DNA of 40,456 bases from Microbacterium sp. MYb54 (GTDB lineage Bacteria; Actinomycetota; Actinomycetes; Actinomycetales; Microbacteriaceae), in assembly GCF_002979515.1 (NCBI RefSeq), contig NZ_PCPA01000027.1, forward strand, positions 1 through 40,456, given 5' to 3'. The position numbers and the translations under genes are program-made. Positions 15,205 through 22,905 of the stretch are shown one piece after another (the first letter of the stretch is position 1; the number at the start of each line of letters is the position of its first letter). The notes under the pieces were generated by a model. The model searched no databases. It was given only the letters and a program-made list of their open reading frames with translations, and was not told the DNA's origin.

Positions 15205-16460
15205 GCCTCCCGCACGCGTTGTGGACCTCGATGCTCCCCGCAGATTCGATCTTCACGCCCGACCAGGTCGCCGTGGGCGCGGCCGGACACCATATCGAGT
15301 TCGCTGACGGATCCACACGTCTGTGTGCGACGAGTGGGCTGTGGAATGTTCCTCTCGGCTTTGGCAACCCGGCGATCGCCGAAGCAGTGATGAACGCGAC
15401 GCATGATGCGTCATACCTGTCCCTCTTCAGGGCGCCGCATCGGTACGCCGAGGACGCCGCCGAAGCCCTCATCGAGCTCGCGAACCCCATCCGGTACAGC
15501 CGAGTCATCTTCTCGACGTCTGGCGGGGCGGCAAACGACGCGGCGATGAAACTGGCCAGGCAGTACTGGGCGCAGAGAGGCTACGGATCCCGGTCGCTGA
15601 TCGTCGGTCTGAAAGGCAGCTATCACGGGACTGCATACGGCAGCCACGCCCTGAGCGGAGACGACCTCCTGCAATCCGTCTACGCCGTCGACCGCAGAGC
15701 GGTGAGGCATGTGTCTCACAGCGACGACGGAGAAGAGCTCGAGCTGCTGCTGAAACGTGAAGGATCCAGGGTGGCCTCGGTCGTCGTCGAACCCGTCCTC
15801 GGCAGCGGTGCGCACGCGCTGTCCGACGCATTCATCGACCGCCTCCTCGCCCTGCGCGAGGAGTACGGGTTCCTGGTCGTCGCTGATGAGGTGGCGACCG
15901 GATTCGGCCGCACCGGGACGATGTTCGCCACTGACCGATGGGCTGCCGCGCCGGACATCCTCATCCTCTCGAAAGCGTTGACGAACGGCGCGATGGGGGC
16001 TGCGGCGCTTCTGGTGGGGGAGCGTGTGGCATCAGAGTACGTGCGCGGCGGCTGGACGTTCGTCCACGGTGAGACTCAGGCGGGTACGCCGGCGTGTGCG
16101 GCGGCCATCCTCGCCGTGATCGAAGAACTGCACCGCGTCGACGTGGAACCGACTGCACAGGCGCTGGGGACCGACCTGCTTCGCCTCGCGACCGGGTTGA
16201 GAGCGGACGACGTGGTCACGGAGATCACGGGAAGCGGGTGCTTCTTGGGTCTCGGGCTTCGCGACAAGGACGAGAGCCCGCTCTCCGGGCCCGACATTCT
16301 TCGCGTCGTCTCAGCGATCGCGCAGAACGGCGTCCTGGTGCAGCCCGGCCCGAGCTCCATCGAACTGATTCCGGCGTATGGATTCACCTCGGATGAGCTT
16401 CTCGAGGTCGACGCGGCTGTCCGTGCGGGTCTGGCGCAGGCGCGGGACGTCTCCGAATGA
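15201..16460 (+). CDS. mpaD: Daptide-type class-III aminotransferase
   Basis: A 419-aa PLP-dependent class-III aminotransferase. Motifs seen: STSGGAANDAAMKLARQYW, YHGTAYGSHALSG, PLP-contacting VADEVATGFGRTG (Asp229) and the PLP lysine LSKALTNG (Lys258), with HGETQAGTPACAAA after it. Among free-amino-acid enzymes these act on omega-amines, but here the partner genes point to a peptide substrate. In published daptide pathways this enzyme aminates the C-terminal ketone formed from Thr, creating a second amino terminus. It overlaps both neighbours by 4 nt. The letter D follows my memory of the reported mpa cluster. Confidence 0.88.
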   Translation: MSLPHALWTSMLPADSIFTPDQVAVGAAGHHIEFADGSTRLCATSGLWNVPLGFGNPAIAEAVMNATHDASYLSLFRAPHRYAEDAAEALIELANPIRYSRVIFSTSGGAANDAAMKLARQYWAQRGYGSRSLIVGLKGSYHGTAYGSHALSGDDLLQSVYAVDRRAVRHVSHSDDGEELELLLKREGSRVASVVVEPVLGSGAHALSDAFIDRLLALREEYGFLVVADEVATGFGRTGTMFATDRWAAAPDILILSKALTNGAMGAAALLVGERVASEYVRGGWTFVHGETQAGTPACAAAILAVIEELHRVDVEPTAQALGTDLLRLATGLRADDVVTEITGSGCFLGLGLRDKDESPLSGPDILRVVSAIAQNGVLVQPGPSSIELIPAYGFTSDELLEVDAAVRAGLAQARDVSE

Positions 16461-17641
16461 CCTCGGACTCCAGTGGTCGCCTTCCTGCCCTGTGGCACGG
16501 AGAAGGGGCAGCGCGCCAGATGACGAGGCGGCTCACCATGGGCCGTGAGACCCTCGTGATAGCGGATTCGGCGGTCGGGCTTTCCTTCCTCGATGGGCAG
16601 CCGTCGAAAACCATCACGGTGGACGCGCCCTCGGTAAACGTTACGGCCGTCGTCATGATCGCACGGGAGATCGTCCGTCTATCACCGAACGTCATCGTGG
16701 CAGTCGGCGGAGGAACCGTTCTCGATGCCAGCAAGATAGCCGCGCTCGCCCTCCTCCCAGGGCGGGTGTTCGACTACGCCATCGAACATGCGTCGAGGTC
16801 AGCGCTGACCTTCTTGCCCCGTTCCCGGCCGCCGGTCGACATCGTCGCTGTGCCGACCACCATCGGCACCTCGTCGGAGACGAACAGTGTCGGGATCCTC
16901 AAGAACGAGAGCGGATACCGGCTCATCGTCGGGCTCTCCCTGACACCCCGCCACGCGATCATCGACCCGTGCAACCTGACCACGCTCACGCGCGCAGCAG
17001 TCAGCGAGGGCGCGCTGGAAGCTTTCCTCCGTCTGGCTGGCGCGTCGACGAGTTCGCGGAGAAGCGCGAGTCAGCGCAGAGATGCTGTCTCCCTCGGCAG
17101 GTTGCTCCTCGAGGCAGTCGCGCGCGACTCGGGTTCGCCTGCGGGAAGGCTGCGCCTCGCGCGGCTGAGCGCGGCGACTCAGCGCAGCGCGGCGCTGCGT
17201 GGGCAGGATCCCTACAGCGCCCGCCATTGGTATGTGGCGAACGAGGTGGCCTTTCTGCTGCAGGTCCGCAAGATGGTCGCCACGGCCGCCGTGATCGCCG
17301 CGGTCTGGCGTCGGATCTGTGCAGGAGACGTGCGTTGGGGAGATCGGGAGAGCCTTGAAGGCTTCTGGACGCAGGTCGCGGGCGGGATGGCATTGCCCCT
17401 CGACCCGCCCCTCGGCATCGCTGCGCTCATCGAACGCTGGGGTATACAGCGTCCGCCGAGACCGACCGGTGACGACATCGACCGCATCTCCGTGACCACC
17501 GAGAAGACATGGGGAAATCGCCACCCGATGCTCCCCGGTCTTGTCGCCGAAGACTTCCGCGATGTGCTCCGGGATTCCTGTTGGAGCTCTGAGTCGGTCG
17601 GCTGTGATCGCCGACCTCCGGTGTTCGTTTCGAGGAGGTGA
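16457..17641 (+). CDS. mpaB: Daptide-type dehydrogenase (iron-ADH-like), oxidative decarboxylation of Thr
   Basis: A 394-aa protein of the group-III (iron) alcohol dehydrogenase / dehydroquinate-synthase-like fold. The dinucleotide loop VGGGTVLDASK (83-93), PTTIGTSSE (133-141) and DPCNLTTL (170-177) are clear. The Asp/His metal ligands expected after these are not: where D-A-x-x-H should be I see GALEAF (185-190), and the later His pair is not recognisable. In the daptide pathway a dehydrogenase is thought to oxidise the beta-hydroxyl of the C-terminal Thr, after which CO2 is lost, leaving an aminoketone. The start overlaps the aminotransferase stop (ATGA); the stop lies inside the ribosome binding site region of precursor 1. 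The letter B is from memory. Confidence 0.8.
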   Translation: MTSDSSGRLPALWHGEGAARQMTRRLTMGRETLVIADSAVGLSFLDGQPSKTITVDAPSVNVTAVVMIAREIVRLSPNVIVAVGGGTVLDASKIAALALLPGRVFDYAIEHASRSALTFLPRSRPPVDIVAVPTTIGTSSETNSVGILKNESGYRLIVGLSLTPRHAIIDPCNLTTLTRAAVSEGALEAFLRLAGASTSSRRSASQRRDAVSLGRLLLEAVARDSGSPAGRLRLARLSAATQRSAALRGQDPYSARHWYVANEVAFLLQVRKMVATAAVIAAVWRRICAGDVRWGDRESLEGFWTQVAGGMALPLDPPLGIAALIERWGIQRPPRPTGDDIDRISVTTEKTWGNRHPMLPGLVAEDFRDVLRDSCWSSESVGCDRRPPVFVSRR

Positions 17642-17646
17642 ATTAC

Positions 17647-17781
17647 ATGGACAAGAAGGTTGAAAGCAGAATCCAGTTTCAAGAACTGGACACGATGGAG
17701 GCCCCCAGCTGGGAGAGCTTCTATCAGGGCGCGATAGGTGCGCTGGTTCTGATCGGGATCGGCGCGGCCGCTGCGACCTGA
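17647..17781 (+). CDS. Daptide precursor peptide 1
   Basis: A 44-residue peptide, too short for routine gene calling. It has a charged N-terminal leader with IQFQELDTMEAP (residues 9-20), the motif shared with the other two peptides, then a hydrophobic core (FYQGAIGALVLIGIGAAAAT) ending in Thr44. The strong site AGGAGGTG (17633-17640) lies 6 nt before ATG 17647 and overlaps the stop of the dehydrogenase gene. A terminal Thr is the residue converted into the dimethyl-diaminopropane group in daptides. Predicted product: a membrane-active cationic helix. The cleavage site is not certain from sequence. Confidence 0.9.
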   Translation: MDKKVESRIQFQELDTMEAPSWESFYQGAIGALVLIGIGAAAAT

Positions 17782-17820
17782 TCCTTCCGTGCAGGAACCG
17801 AAATGGGAAGGGAGGTGAAG

Positions 17821-17946
17821 ATGCAAGCCAAAACACCGACCCTCGAGTTCACGGAACTCGAGGCCATGGAAGCCCTGAATGACACCGATGACTACATTCG
17901 AGGCTTTGCCGTGGGCGTCATCATCGGGATTCTCGCTCTGACCTAG
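17821..17946 (+). CDS. Daptide precursor peptide 2
   Basis: A 41-residue peptide. The leader includes LEFTELEAMEAL (residues 8-19), matching precursors 1 and 3, and the core YIRGFAVGVIIGILALT ends in Thr41. GGGAGGTG (17810-17817) precedes ATG 17821; an in-frame ATG at 17803 lies before that site and is not favoured. The core has one Arg and a Gly/Val/Ile face, suggesting an amphipathic or transmembrane helix. Together with peptides 1 and 3 it may form a multi-component haemolytic or antibacterial mixture, as reported for the class. Confidence 0.9.
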   Translation: MQAKTPTLEFTELEAMEALNDTDDYIRGFAVGVIIGILALT

Positions 17947-17982
17947 GAGCTGCATTCGAACGGTCGACAAAGGAGGTGCAGA

Positions 17983-18102
17983 TTGCAGCCAACATCACTG
18001 GAGTTCGTGGAACTCGACCAGATCGACTCACCACTTGAATGGTGGGAGCACGCAAGTTACATCATTGCCATCATCGGCGGCGCAGCAGCGATCGCAACCT
18101 AA
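17983..18102 (+). CDS. Daptide precursor peptide 3 (TTG start)
   Basis: A 39-residue peptide starting at TTG 17983, 6 nt after a strong AGGAGG (17971-17976). Residues 6-14 (LEFVELDQI) match the shared leader motif, followed by DSPLEWWEHASYIIAIIGGAAAIAT ending in Thr39. There is no ATG or GTG that would keep the leader motif, so TTG is the only reasonable start. The WW pair is unique among the three. The non-ATG start and short length mean automatic annotation would probably miss it. Confidence 0.85.
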   Translation: MQPTSLEFVELDQIDSPLEWWEHASYIIAIIGGAAAIAT

Positions 18103-18104
18103 CC

Positions 18105-18143
18105 GATGGGGTGCGGGCGAACTTCTCACGCCCGCGCCCCATC
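18105..18143 (+). terminator. Strong hairpin after precursor genes
   Basis: GATGGGGTGCGGGCG (18105-18119) pairs over 15 bp (one T-G) with CGCCCGCGCCCCATC (18129-18143) around a 9-nt loop. No T-tract follows, so it may protect the 3' end of precursor mRNA or act as a partial terminator, raising peptide over enzyme output. Confidence 0.65.
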
Positions 18144-18168
18144 ACCCCCGCGGAGAGGCGATGTGTGA

Positions 18169-18996
18169 ATGTCAGGTTTGATTACGGAAGCAGTATTGGC
18201 GCGACTCGAGATGGTAGACGCGGTTCCCAGGGAACAAGATCTGTACGCCGGGGATGGCACCGATTTCTACGAGCGACTGGTCGGTCCCGACCGTGCAGAG
18301 ATTCGAGAGATCCTGGCGCTCGCGAGAGACGCCGCGGATCCCATTCTCGATATCGCCGCAGGCGGGGGAAGACTGACGATTCCGCTGGCGAGATCGGGCA
18401 GACGGGTGACCGCGATCGATCTGTCCGATGACATGCTCTCCCACCTTCGCCGTGCGCTGCCGGAAGAATCGACGGTGGAGTGCATCGTCGCGGACATGCG
18501 CGACTTCTCCCTTGAGCGTCGATATGGACTCGTCATCATCGGCGCGACATCCATCACTTTGCTCGATCGGGTGGGGCGGTCGCTTCTCTACGCGAACGTG
18601 CATCGTCACCTCGCCGCCGGCGGCGTGTTCGCCTTCACGGTCGCCGGAGGCAGCTCAGCGGAGAGCCTCATGGTGCCGAGAGCTCAGGAGATCGGGGTTC
18701 CGGGGCCCTGCGGGGAGGAGACCTATCTCTTCGCACAGCAGATGGAGGAAGGCGGTGCGGCGCGGGTGGTCAATTGGGTTCGCGTCTCTGACATCGCAAA
18801 GGGCGGGGAAGTGCCGGTGCTCACCAGCCGCCTGCAGGTTCTCGACCACGACGTTCTCGCGCGCGAGCTCATCGAAGCCGGTTTCGCCCCTCCTGCCGTG
18901 TCTCCCGTTCGCACGAACCACGGAGTGGAGATCCTCCTTCTCACGACGTCGTGGACAGGATTGCCGGGAGCGGCGGATGACGATGCCTCCGACTAG
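18169..18996 (+). CDS. mpaM: Daptide-type SAM-dependent methyltransferase
   Basis: A 275-aa class-I methyltransferase. SAM motif I is PILDIAAGGGRLTIPLA (58-74), the acidic ribose-binding segment is VTAIDLSDDML, and VECIVADMRDF is motif II. In daptides this enzyme adds two methyl groups to the newly formed C-terminal amine. GGAGAGG lies 10 nt upstream of ATG 18169, and an in-frame stop just before it rules out a longer start. Its first codons use more A/T than the neighbours. The stop lies 20 nt inside the next gene. Methylation of the peptide is inferred from context and the published pathway. Confidence 0.85.
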   Translation: MSGLITEAVLARLEMVDAVPREQDLYAGDGTDFYERLVGPDRAEIREILALARDAADPILDIAAGGGRLTIPLARSGRRVTAIDLSDDMLSHLRRALPEESTVECIVADMRDFSLERRYGLVIIGATSITLLDRVGRSLLYANVHRHLAAGGVFAFTVAGGSSAESLMVPRAQEIGVPGPCGEETYLFAQQMEEGGAARVVNWVRVSDIAKGGEVPVLTSRLQVLDHDVLARELIEAGFAPPAVSPVRTNHGVEILLLTTSWTGLPGAADDDASD

Positions 18997-20674
18997 CCCC
19001 GCTCGCCGACGGGTGTCCCGCGAGACAGCTCCGCTCGCTGCCGACGCGCGCCCGCACCTCGCTTCTGACATCGCCTTCGAGGTGGTCGCCGATGAAGCGG
19101 TATGGATCGTGATGGTCCATGGCGTGCCTTCGTCGAGGGTCTCCCGTGCGGTCGTCGACCTGCTGACGGCGATGAACGGCGAGACCCCGCTTCGCGATCT
19201 GCACGTGCGCTTCGCCGCCACCGAGTCGTTGGAGAGCTTTCTTCACCTCGCCGAGCGCTTCCGCGCCAATGGACTCCTGGAAGGCGACACGAAGCTCCCG
19301 CCCGGACGACTGACCTATCGTCCGCCTTTCACCGTGCAGTTCGCGACACTTCATGCGCCGGGCATCTTTCGTCGCCTGGACCGTCTGCTCGTCCCGCTGT
19401 CACGCCGCACGGTTCTGATTTCGGTCGTCGTCCTGCTCTGCCTGGGGCTTCTGGCCGCAACCGTTCAGGCGCGGGACCTGCTCAACGTCATCACCACGCC
19501 GATGCCATTGACCGGCCTCCTGATTCTCGTCGCCGTGCTTTCGCTCATGACCCTGCTCCATGAGGTCGCCCACGGGCTCACGCTCACGAGGTTCGGCGGA
19601 AGACCCCGACGGGCGGGCTTCATGCTCTTCTATCTCGCTCCCGCGTTCTTCGTGGATGTGACGGACGGCTGGCGCCTCCCGGACCGCAGGCAACGCGTTG
19701 CGATCGCCTTGGCCGGCCCTGCCGTGCACGCTGTGGTCGCCGCCGTCGCGCTCCTTGCCGCGCTCGCACTTCCTCAACCGGCCATTCACCAGATCCTCCT
19801 GCTGCTCGCGCTCTCCTGCGCCGCCATCGTTCTCGTCAACCTGATCCCGTTCGTGCGGTTCGACGGGTACATCGCGCTGATGAGCGCCCTCGATGAGCCG
19901 AACCTCAGGGTCCGCGCGATCGGGGACGGTGCGAACTTCCTGACCCGCTTTCTGTTCGGCGGACGTCGGACGAGCAGGGGGCTCGACGTGTGGTGGAGCG
20001 TCCCGTTCGGTCTTGCCAGCCTCGTGGCACCGGTCGTGCTGGTGTTGTTCGCCGTCGCCCGTACCGCCCAAGCTCTCGCCGGGGGCGGACCGGTTCTCGG
20101 TCTGTTCGTGGTCGCGTTGGAAACGGTCGTCGTGCTCGTCGGCATCGTGCTCGTGTCGAAGGCCCTGCGACGCGTGCTTCGATCGGGTGTTTCCCGGCTC
20201 CGGTTCGCGGTCGTCACTACCGCACTGGTCGCGAGCATCGCCGTCGCCGGGGTCGTCATCCCCGTCCCTCTGACCGCCACGCTCGGCTTTGCCGCGCGCG
20301 ACGCCCAGGTCGTCCTCGTGAGCGCAGGCGACGAGGCCGAGGCAGAAGTGCCAGAGGGCGCCCCTGTGGTGTTGATGAGCAGCGGCGTCCTCGCGAACGT
20401 GCAGGTCGGCGAGGGAACAGTCAGGCCTCGGCGACCGGAACCGACGACGGTGCCGCTTGATGCTCTGTTTCCGGTGACGGCTGACGGTGTATCGGTCCCC
20501 GCAGCGATCGTCGCCGGGGTGGACGTCTCCGAGGAGAGCGGTGAGCTGCCGGCGACCGGGCAAGCCCGTGTGGAGCTCGGCACGAGAAACCTGTGGCAGA
20601 CGCTCTGGACGAGGGGCGTGACGCTGCCGCTGTCGACCCTTCAGAGCGAGAACGAGGAAGAGGATGAGAAATGA
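18977..20674 (+). CDS. mpaP: M50 intramembrane metalloprotease with N-terminal RRE-like domain
   Basis: A 565-aa multi-pass protein. Residues about 25-105 (IAFEVVADEAVWIVMVHG... DLLTAMNGETPLRDLHVRF) look PqqD/RRE-like and may bind the leader. The site-2-protease zinc site is HEVAH (195-199) with FDGY (295-298) supplying the Asp ligand, inside hydrophobic segments; LFYLAPAFFVDVTDGWRLP is typical of peptide-cluster M50 proteins. About ten membrane segments are followed by a C-terminal beta-rich domain and an acidic tail. Probable role: leader removal during export. ATG 18977 is preferred (GGGAG 6 nt upstream); ATG 18983 is possible. It overlaps the methyltransferase by 20 nt and the ATPase by 4 nt. 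Confidence 0.87.
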   Translation: MTMPPTSPARRRVSRETAPLAADARPHLASDIAFEVVADEAVWIVMVHGVPSSRVSRAVVDLLTAMNGETPLRDLHVRFAATESLESFLHLAERFRANGLLEGDTKLPPGRLTYRPPFTVQFATLHAPGIFRRLDRLLVPLSRRTVLISVVVLLCLGLLAATVQARDLLNVITTPMPLTGLLILVAVLSLMTLLHEVAHGLTLTRFGGRPRRAGFMLFYLAPAFFVDVTDGWRLPDRRQRVAIALAGPAVHAVVAAVALLAALALPQPAIHQILLLLALSCAAIVLVNLIPFVRFDGYIALMSALDEPNLRVRAIGDGANFLTRFLFGGRRTSRGLDVWWSVPFGLASLVAPVVLVLFAVARTAQALAGGGPVLGLFVVALETVVVLVGIVLVSKALRRVLRSGVSRLRFAVVTTALVASIAVAGVVIPVPLTATLGFAARDAQVVLVSAGDEAEAEVPEGAPVVLMSSGVLANVQVGEGTVRPRRPEPTTVPLDALFPVTADGVSVPAAIVAGVDVSEESGELPATGQARVELGTRNLWQTLWTRGVTLPLSTLQSENEEEDEK

Positions 20675-21387
20675 ACGACCACGCGATTGAAGTCCGAGGA
20701 CTCACGAAGAAGTATGGCCGTCGGACCGCCGTCGAGGAGCTTTCGTTCGTCGTGCCGCGCGGGTCGGTCGTCGGCCTTCTGGGCCCGAACGGTGCGGGCA
20801 AGTCGACGACGCTGCGAGCGATCGTCGGCCTGCTCACGCCTACGAGCGGCGACAGCGTCATCGACGGCGTGCCCTTCTCCGCACTCGACAACCCCGCGTC
20901 GCACGTCGGTGTCCACATGGACGGGTTCGGCTTCGAGCTGGGCATCACTGCGAGAAGACACCTGGAGATCTCGCGCCTCGCGGCCGGCGCACCCCGCAGC
21001 CGCGTCGACGAGGTGCTCGAGGAGGTGGGGCTCGCAGCCGACGCGCATCGCCGGGTGAAGACGTTCTCGACGGGGATGGCCCAGCGGCTCGGGTTGGCCA
21101 CCGCGCTTGTCGGTTCGCCCCGAACACTGATCCTGGACGAGCCGGCGAACGGGCTCGACCCGGACGGCATCCGGTGGCTTCGCAAGTTCCTCCGGGGCTT
21201 CGCAGAGCGCGGAGGTACCGTACTGGTCGCCAGTCATCAGCTTGCGGAGCTGGAGCAGTTCGTGGATGAGGTCGTCGTGATCAAACGGCGTGCCCTCTTC
21301 GCCGGACGGCTGAGCGACCTCGTCACGAGGGAAGCAGACTCCCTCGAGAGCAAGTACTTCGATCTCGTGGGAGGAGCGTCCGCATGA
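20671..21387 (+). CDS. ABC transporter ATPase of the daptide cluster
   Basis: A 238-aa ATP-binding subunit. Walker A GPNGAGKST (38-46), signature FSTGMAQRLGLA and Walker B TLILDEPANGLDP are intact, followed by the switch His in ASHQLAE. It resembles the BcrA/CcmA-type ATPases used for peptide export or self-immunity. The start overlaps the protease stop by 4 nt and the stop overlaps the next start by 4 nt, so it belongs to the operon. It should pair with the two membrane proteins encoded downstream. Confidence 0.92.
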   Translation: MNDHAIEVRGLTKKYGRRTAVEELSFVVPRGSVVGLLGPNGAGKSTTLRAIVGLLTPTSGDSVIDGVPFSALDNPASHVGVHMDGFGFELGITARRHLEISRLAAGAPRSRVDEVLEEVGLAADAHRRVKTFSTGMAQRLGLATALVGSPRTLILDEPANGLDPDGIRWLRKFLRGFAERGGTVLVASHQLAELEQFVDEVVVIKRRALFAGRLSDLVTREADSLESKYFDLVGGASA

Positions 21388-22112
21388 GGAACGCGATTCG
21401 CAGTGAACTGTTGCGTTCGGTGAGTGGGCTCTCCGTCCTGCCGGTCTATCTCGTCGCCCTCCTCATGCCGGCCTTCGTGCTCTTCACCGACGGGTCGCGT
21501 TTCGATCTCGCCGGTGTGGATTCCAGCACGGCCACGTTTCGTCTTCTCGAGCCGCTCGCCTGGTCTGTCATCTCCGCGGCATTCGTCGGTGCGTACGCCG
21601 TCACCCGCGAGTACTACTACGCGTCGATGGACAGAACGCTCACCGGAGTCGGGTTCCGTCGTGCATTCTGGGGAAAGCTCGTCGCGGGGGCGGTCATCGC
21701 GATCGCGCTGTCGGTGGGCATCTTCGTCCTATGGACGGCGGGCGTCTTCTTCTTCTTGCTACAGAACGGGCTCACGCTCGCGCTCACGCAGGATGCGTGG
21801 CATCTGTATGCCGGCGCCCTGGTCGGTGCGGTTCTGGGCGCACTGATCGGAGTGTCCATCGGCTGGATCACCCGCAATTACTACGTGACGGCGATCATCG
21901 TCCTCGTTCTTCCGATGGTCGTGGAATTCGCGTTGTTGCGCACGGCGCCGGAGGTGGCGAAGTTCTCGCCCGGATTGGCCATCGCCGCCTTGGGGGTCCC
22001 CGGATACGAGGATCGACTGCTCGAGTTCGCGCCGGCCCTCGGCGTCGGACTCGCGTGGACCGTCGGTCTGGTCGCTGCGGCCTGGTTCCGGGGACGCCGG
22101 GGAGTCGCGTGA
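21384..22112 (+). CDS. ABC transporter membrane subunit 1 of the daptide cluster
   Basis: A 242-aa integral membrane protein with about six hydrophobic segments (VLPVYLVALLMPAFVLF; AVIAIALSVGIFVLWTAGVFFFLL; YVTAIIVLVLPMVVEFALL). It resembles ABC-2-type permeases of bacteriocin immunity/export systems, though without a strong motif. 4-nt overlaps with the ATPase and the following gene show tight coupling. Whether the complex exports the mature peptides or removes them from the membrane as immunity cannot be decided from sequence. Confidence 0.8.
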   Translation: MRNAIRSELLRSVSGLSVLPVYLVALLMPAFVLFTDGSRFDLAGVDSSTATFRLLEPLAWSVISAAFVGAYAVTREYYYASMDRTLTGVGFRRAFWGKLVAGAVIAIALSVGIFVLWTAGVFFFLLQNGLTLALTQDAWHLYAGALVGAVLGALIGVSIGWITRNYYVTAIIVLVLPMVVEFALLRTAPEVAKFSPGLAIAALGVPGYEDRLLEFAPALGVGLAWTVGLVAAAWFRGRRGVA

Positions 22113-22843
22113 TCGGCCAGGCTCTTCGAGCGCAGGCGCGCAGCTTCGCAGGCGACGTCGTCCTCCTCGGGGTGGTGGCCGCAGCGCTCGTGTTGTCGCT
22201 CTCCCTGGCGACCAGTGTCCCGCCCGACATCGCGGAGGCGCCGGTCGACGTCCGGGCGGCGTTCACCGAGCCGTTCGGCGTCGTGGTCGCGACCTATGGA
22301 GCAGTTCTCGCGGCGGTCTATGGCTCTTTCCGCTACACCATCGACCTCCGTGATGGCGTCATCGCGCAGCGCCTGACGATGCTGCCCCGCTGGGCGATCT
22401 TTCTCGTCAGGGTGCCGGCATCTGCCGTCGGCGGGGCCGCTGTGGCACTCGCGGGAGTCGTCGGCGGCCGCATCGCGCTGGGCATCTCGATGGGCGGTTC
22501 GCCGCTGGACTGGTCGGCCGTAGGGTCCGCATTGGCGTTCGGTGCCGTTGCGGGTCTCTGGGGGATGGGACTGGGTGTGGTCGTACAGGTCCATCTCGTC
22601 GCTCTCTTCGTCGCATCCGCGTCCATGAGCGCGGCCCTGCTTCTCGCGATGTTCTGGAGCGCCGGTGCGATCTATCTCCCACCCCTCGTGATGCTCGAAG
22701 CCGTGGGCTTCGACGTCTCCGCCGTGGGAATCATGCCGGAAGACCGTCTCGACCGCTCCCTTGCTGTGTGGGTGACGGCGGGGTGGGTGCTGGTGGCTCT
22801 TCTTGCCGGGGGAATATCGTTCCTGAAGCGCGATGTGAAGTAG
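22109..22843 (+). CDS. ABC transporter membrane subunit 2 of the daptide cluster
   Basis: A 244-aa membrane protein with about six hydrophobic segments, starting at GTG 22109 in a 4-nt overlap (GTGA) with the previous stop. The longer frame upstream is a shadow of the preceding gene. It looks like a second ABC-2-type permease half, so the transporter is probably an ATPase homodimer with two different membrane subunits. It is the last gene of the cluster; only a weak 5-bp hairpin (22847-22860) follows, then the promoter of trhO. Confidence 0.78.
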   Translation: MIGQALRAQARSFAGDVVLLGVVAAALVLSLSLATSVPPDIAEAPVDVRAAFTEPFGVVVATYGAVLAAVYGSFRYTIDLRDGVIAQRLTMLPRWAIFLVRVPASAVGGAAVALAGVVGGRIALGISMGGSPLDWSAVGSALAFGAVAGLWGMGLGVVVQVHLVALFVASASMSAALLLAMFWSAGAIYLPPLVMLEAVGFDVSAVGIMPEDRLDRSLAVWVTAGWVLVALLAGGISFLKRDVK

Positions 22844-22893
22844 CCGCCGGCAGCAGCCGGGGAGGACGTTCGGATCGGTACCGCGCGACGACG

Positions 22894-22899
22894 TAGGAT
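22894..22899 (+). promoter_or_regulatory. -10 element of trhO
   Basis: TAGGAT ends 6 nt before GTG 22906, with no Shine-Dalgarno between, so the transcript is likely leaderless and separate from the daptide operon. Confidence 0.55.
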
Positions 22900-22905
22900 C
22901 CCTAG

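Noticed and set aside
17803..17820. Upstream ATG for precursor 2
   Set aside because: It precedes the GGAGG site, which is correctly spaced for ATG 17821; the extra residues (MGREVK) include the translated binding site itself.
13082..22843. Lanthipeptide, lasso peptide, sactipeptide or thiopeptide cluster
   Set aside because: No LanB/LanC/LanM, no asparagine-synthetase-like cyclase, no radical-SAM CxxxCxxC protein and no YcaO are present; precursors lack Cys.
12671..22843. Peptide cluster carried by an integrative element at tRNA-Ser
   Set aside because: No integrase, relaxase or replication gene is seen, and the duplicated tRNA end lies on the side away from the cluster.
22847..22860. Terminator after the daptide operon
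   Set aside because: Only a 5-bp stem (CCGGC-agca-GCCGG) without T-tract; too weak to call.
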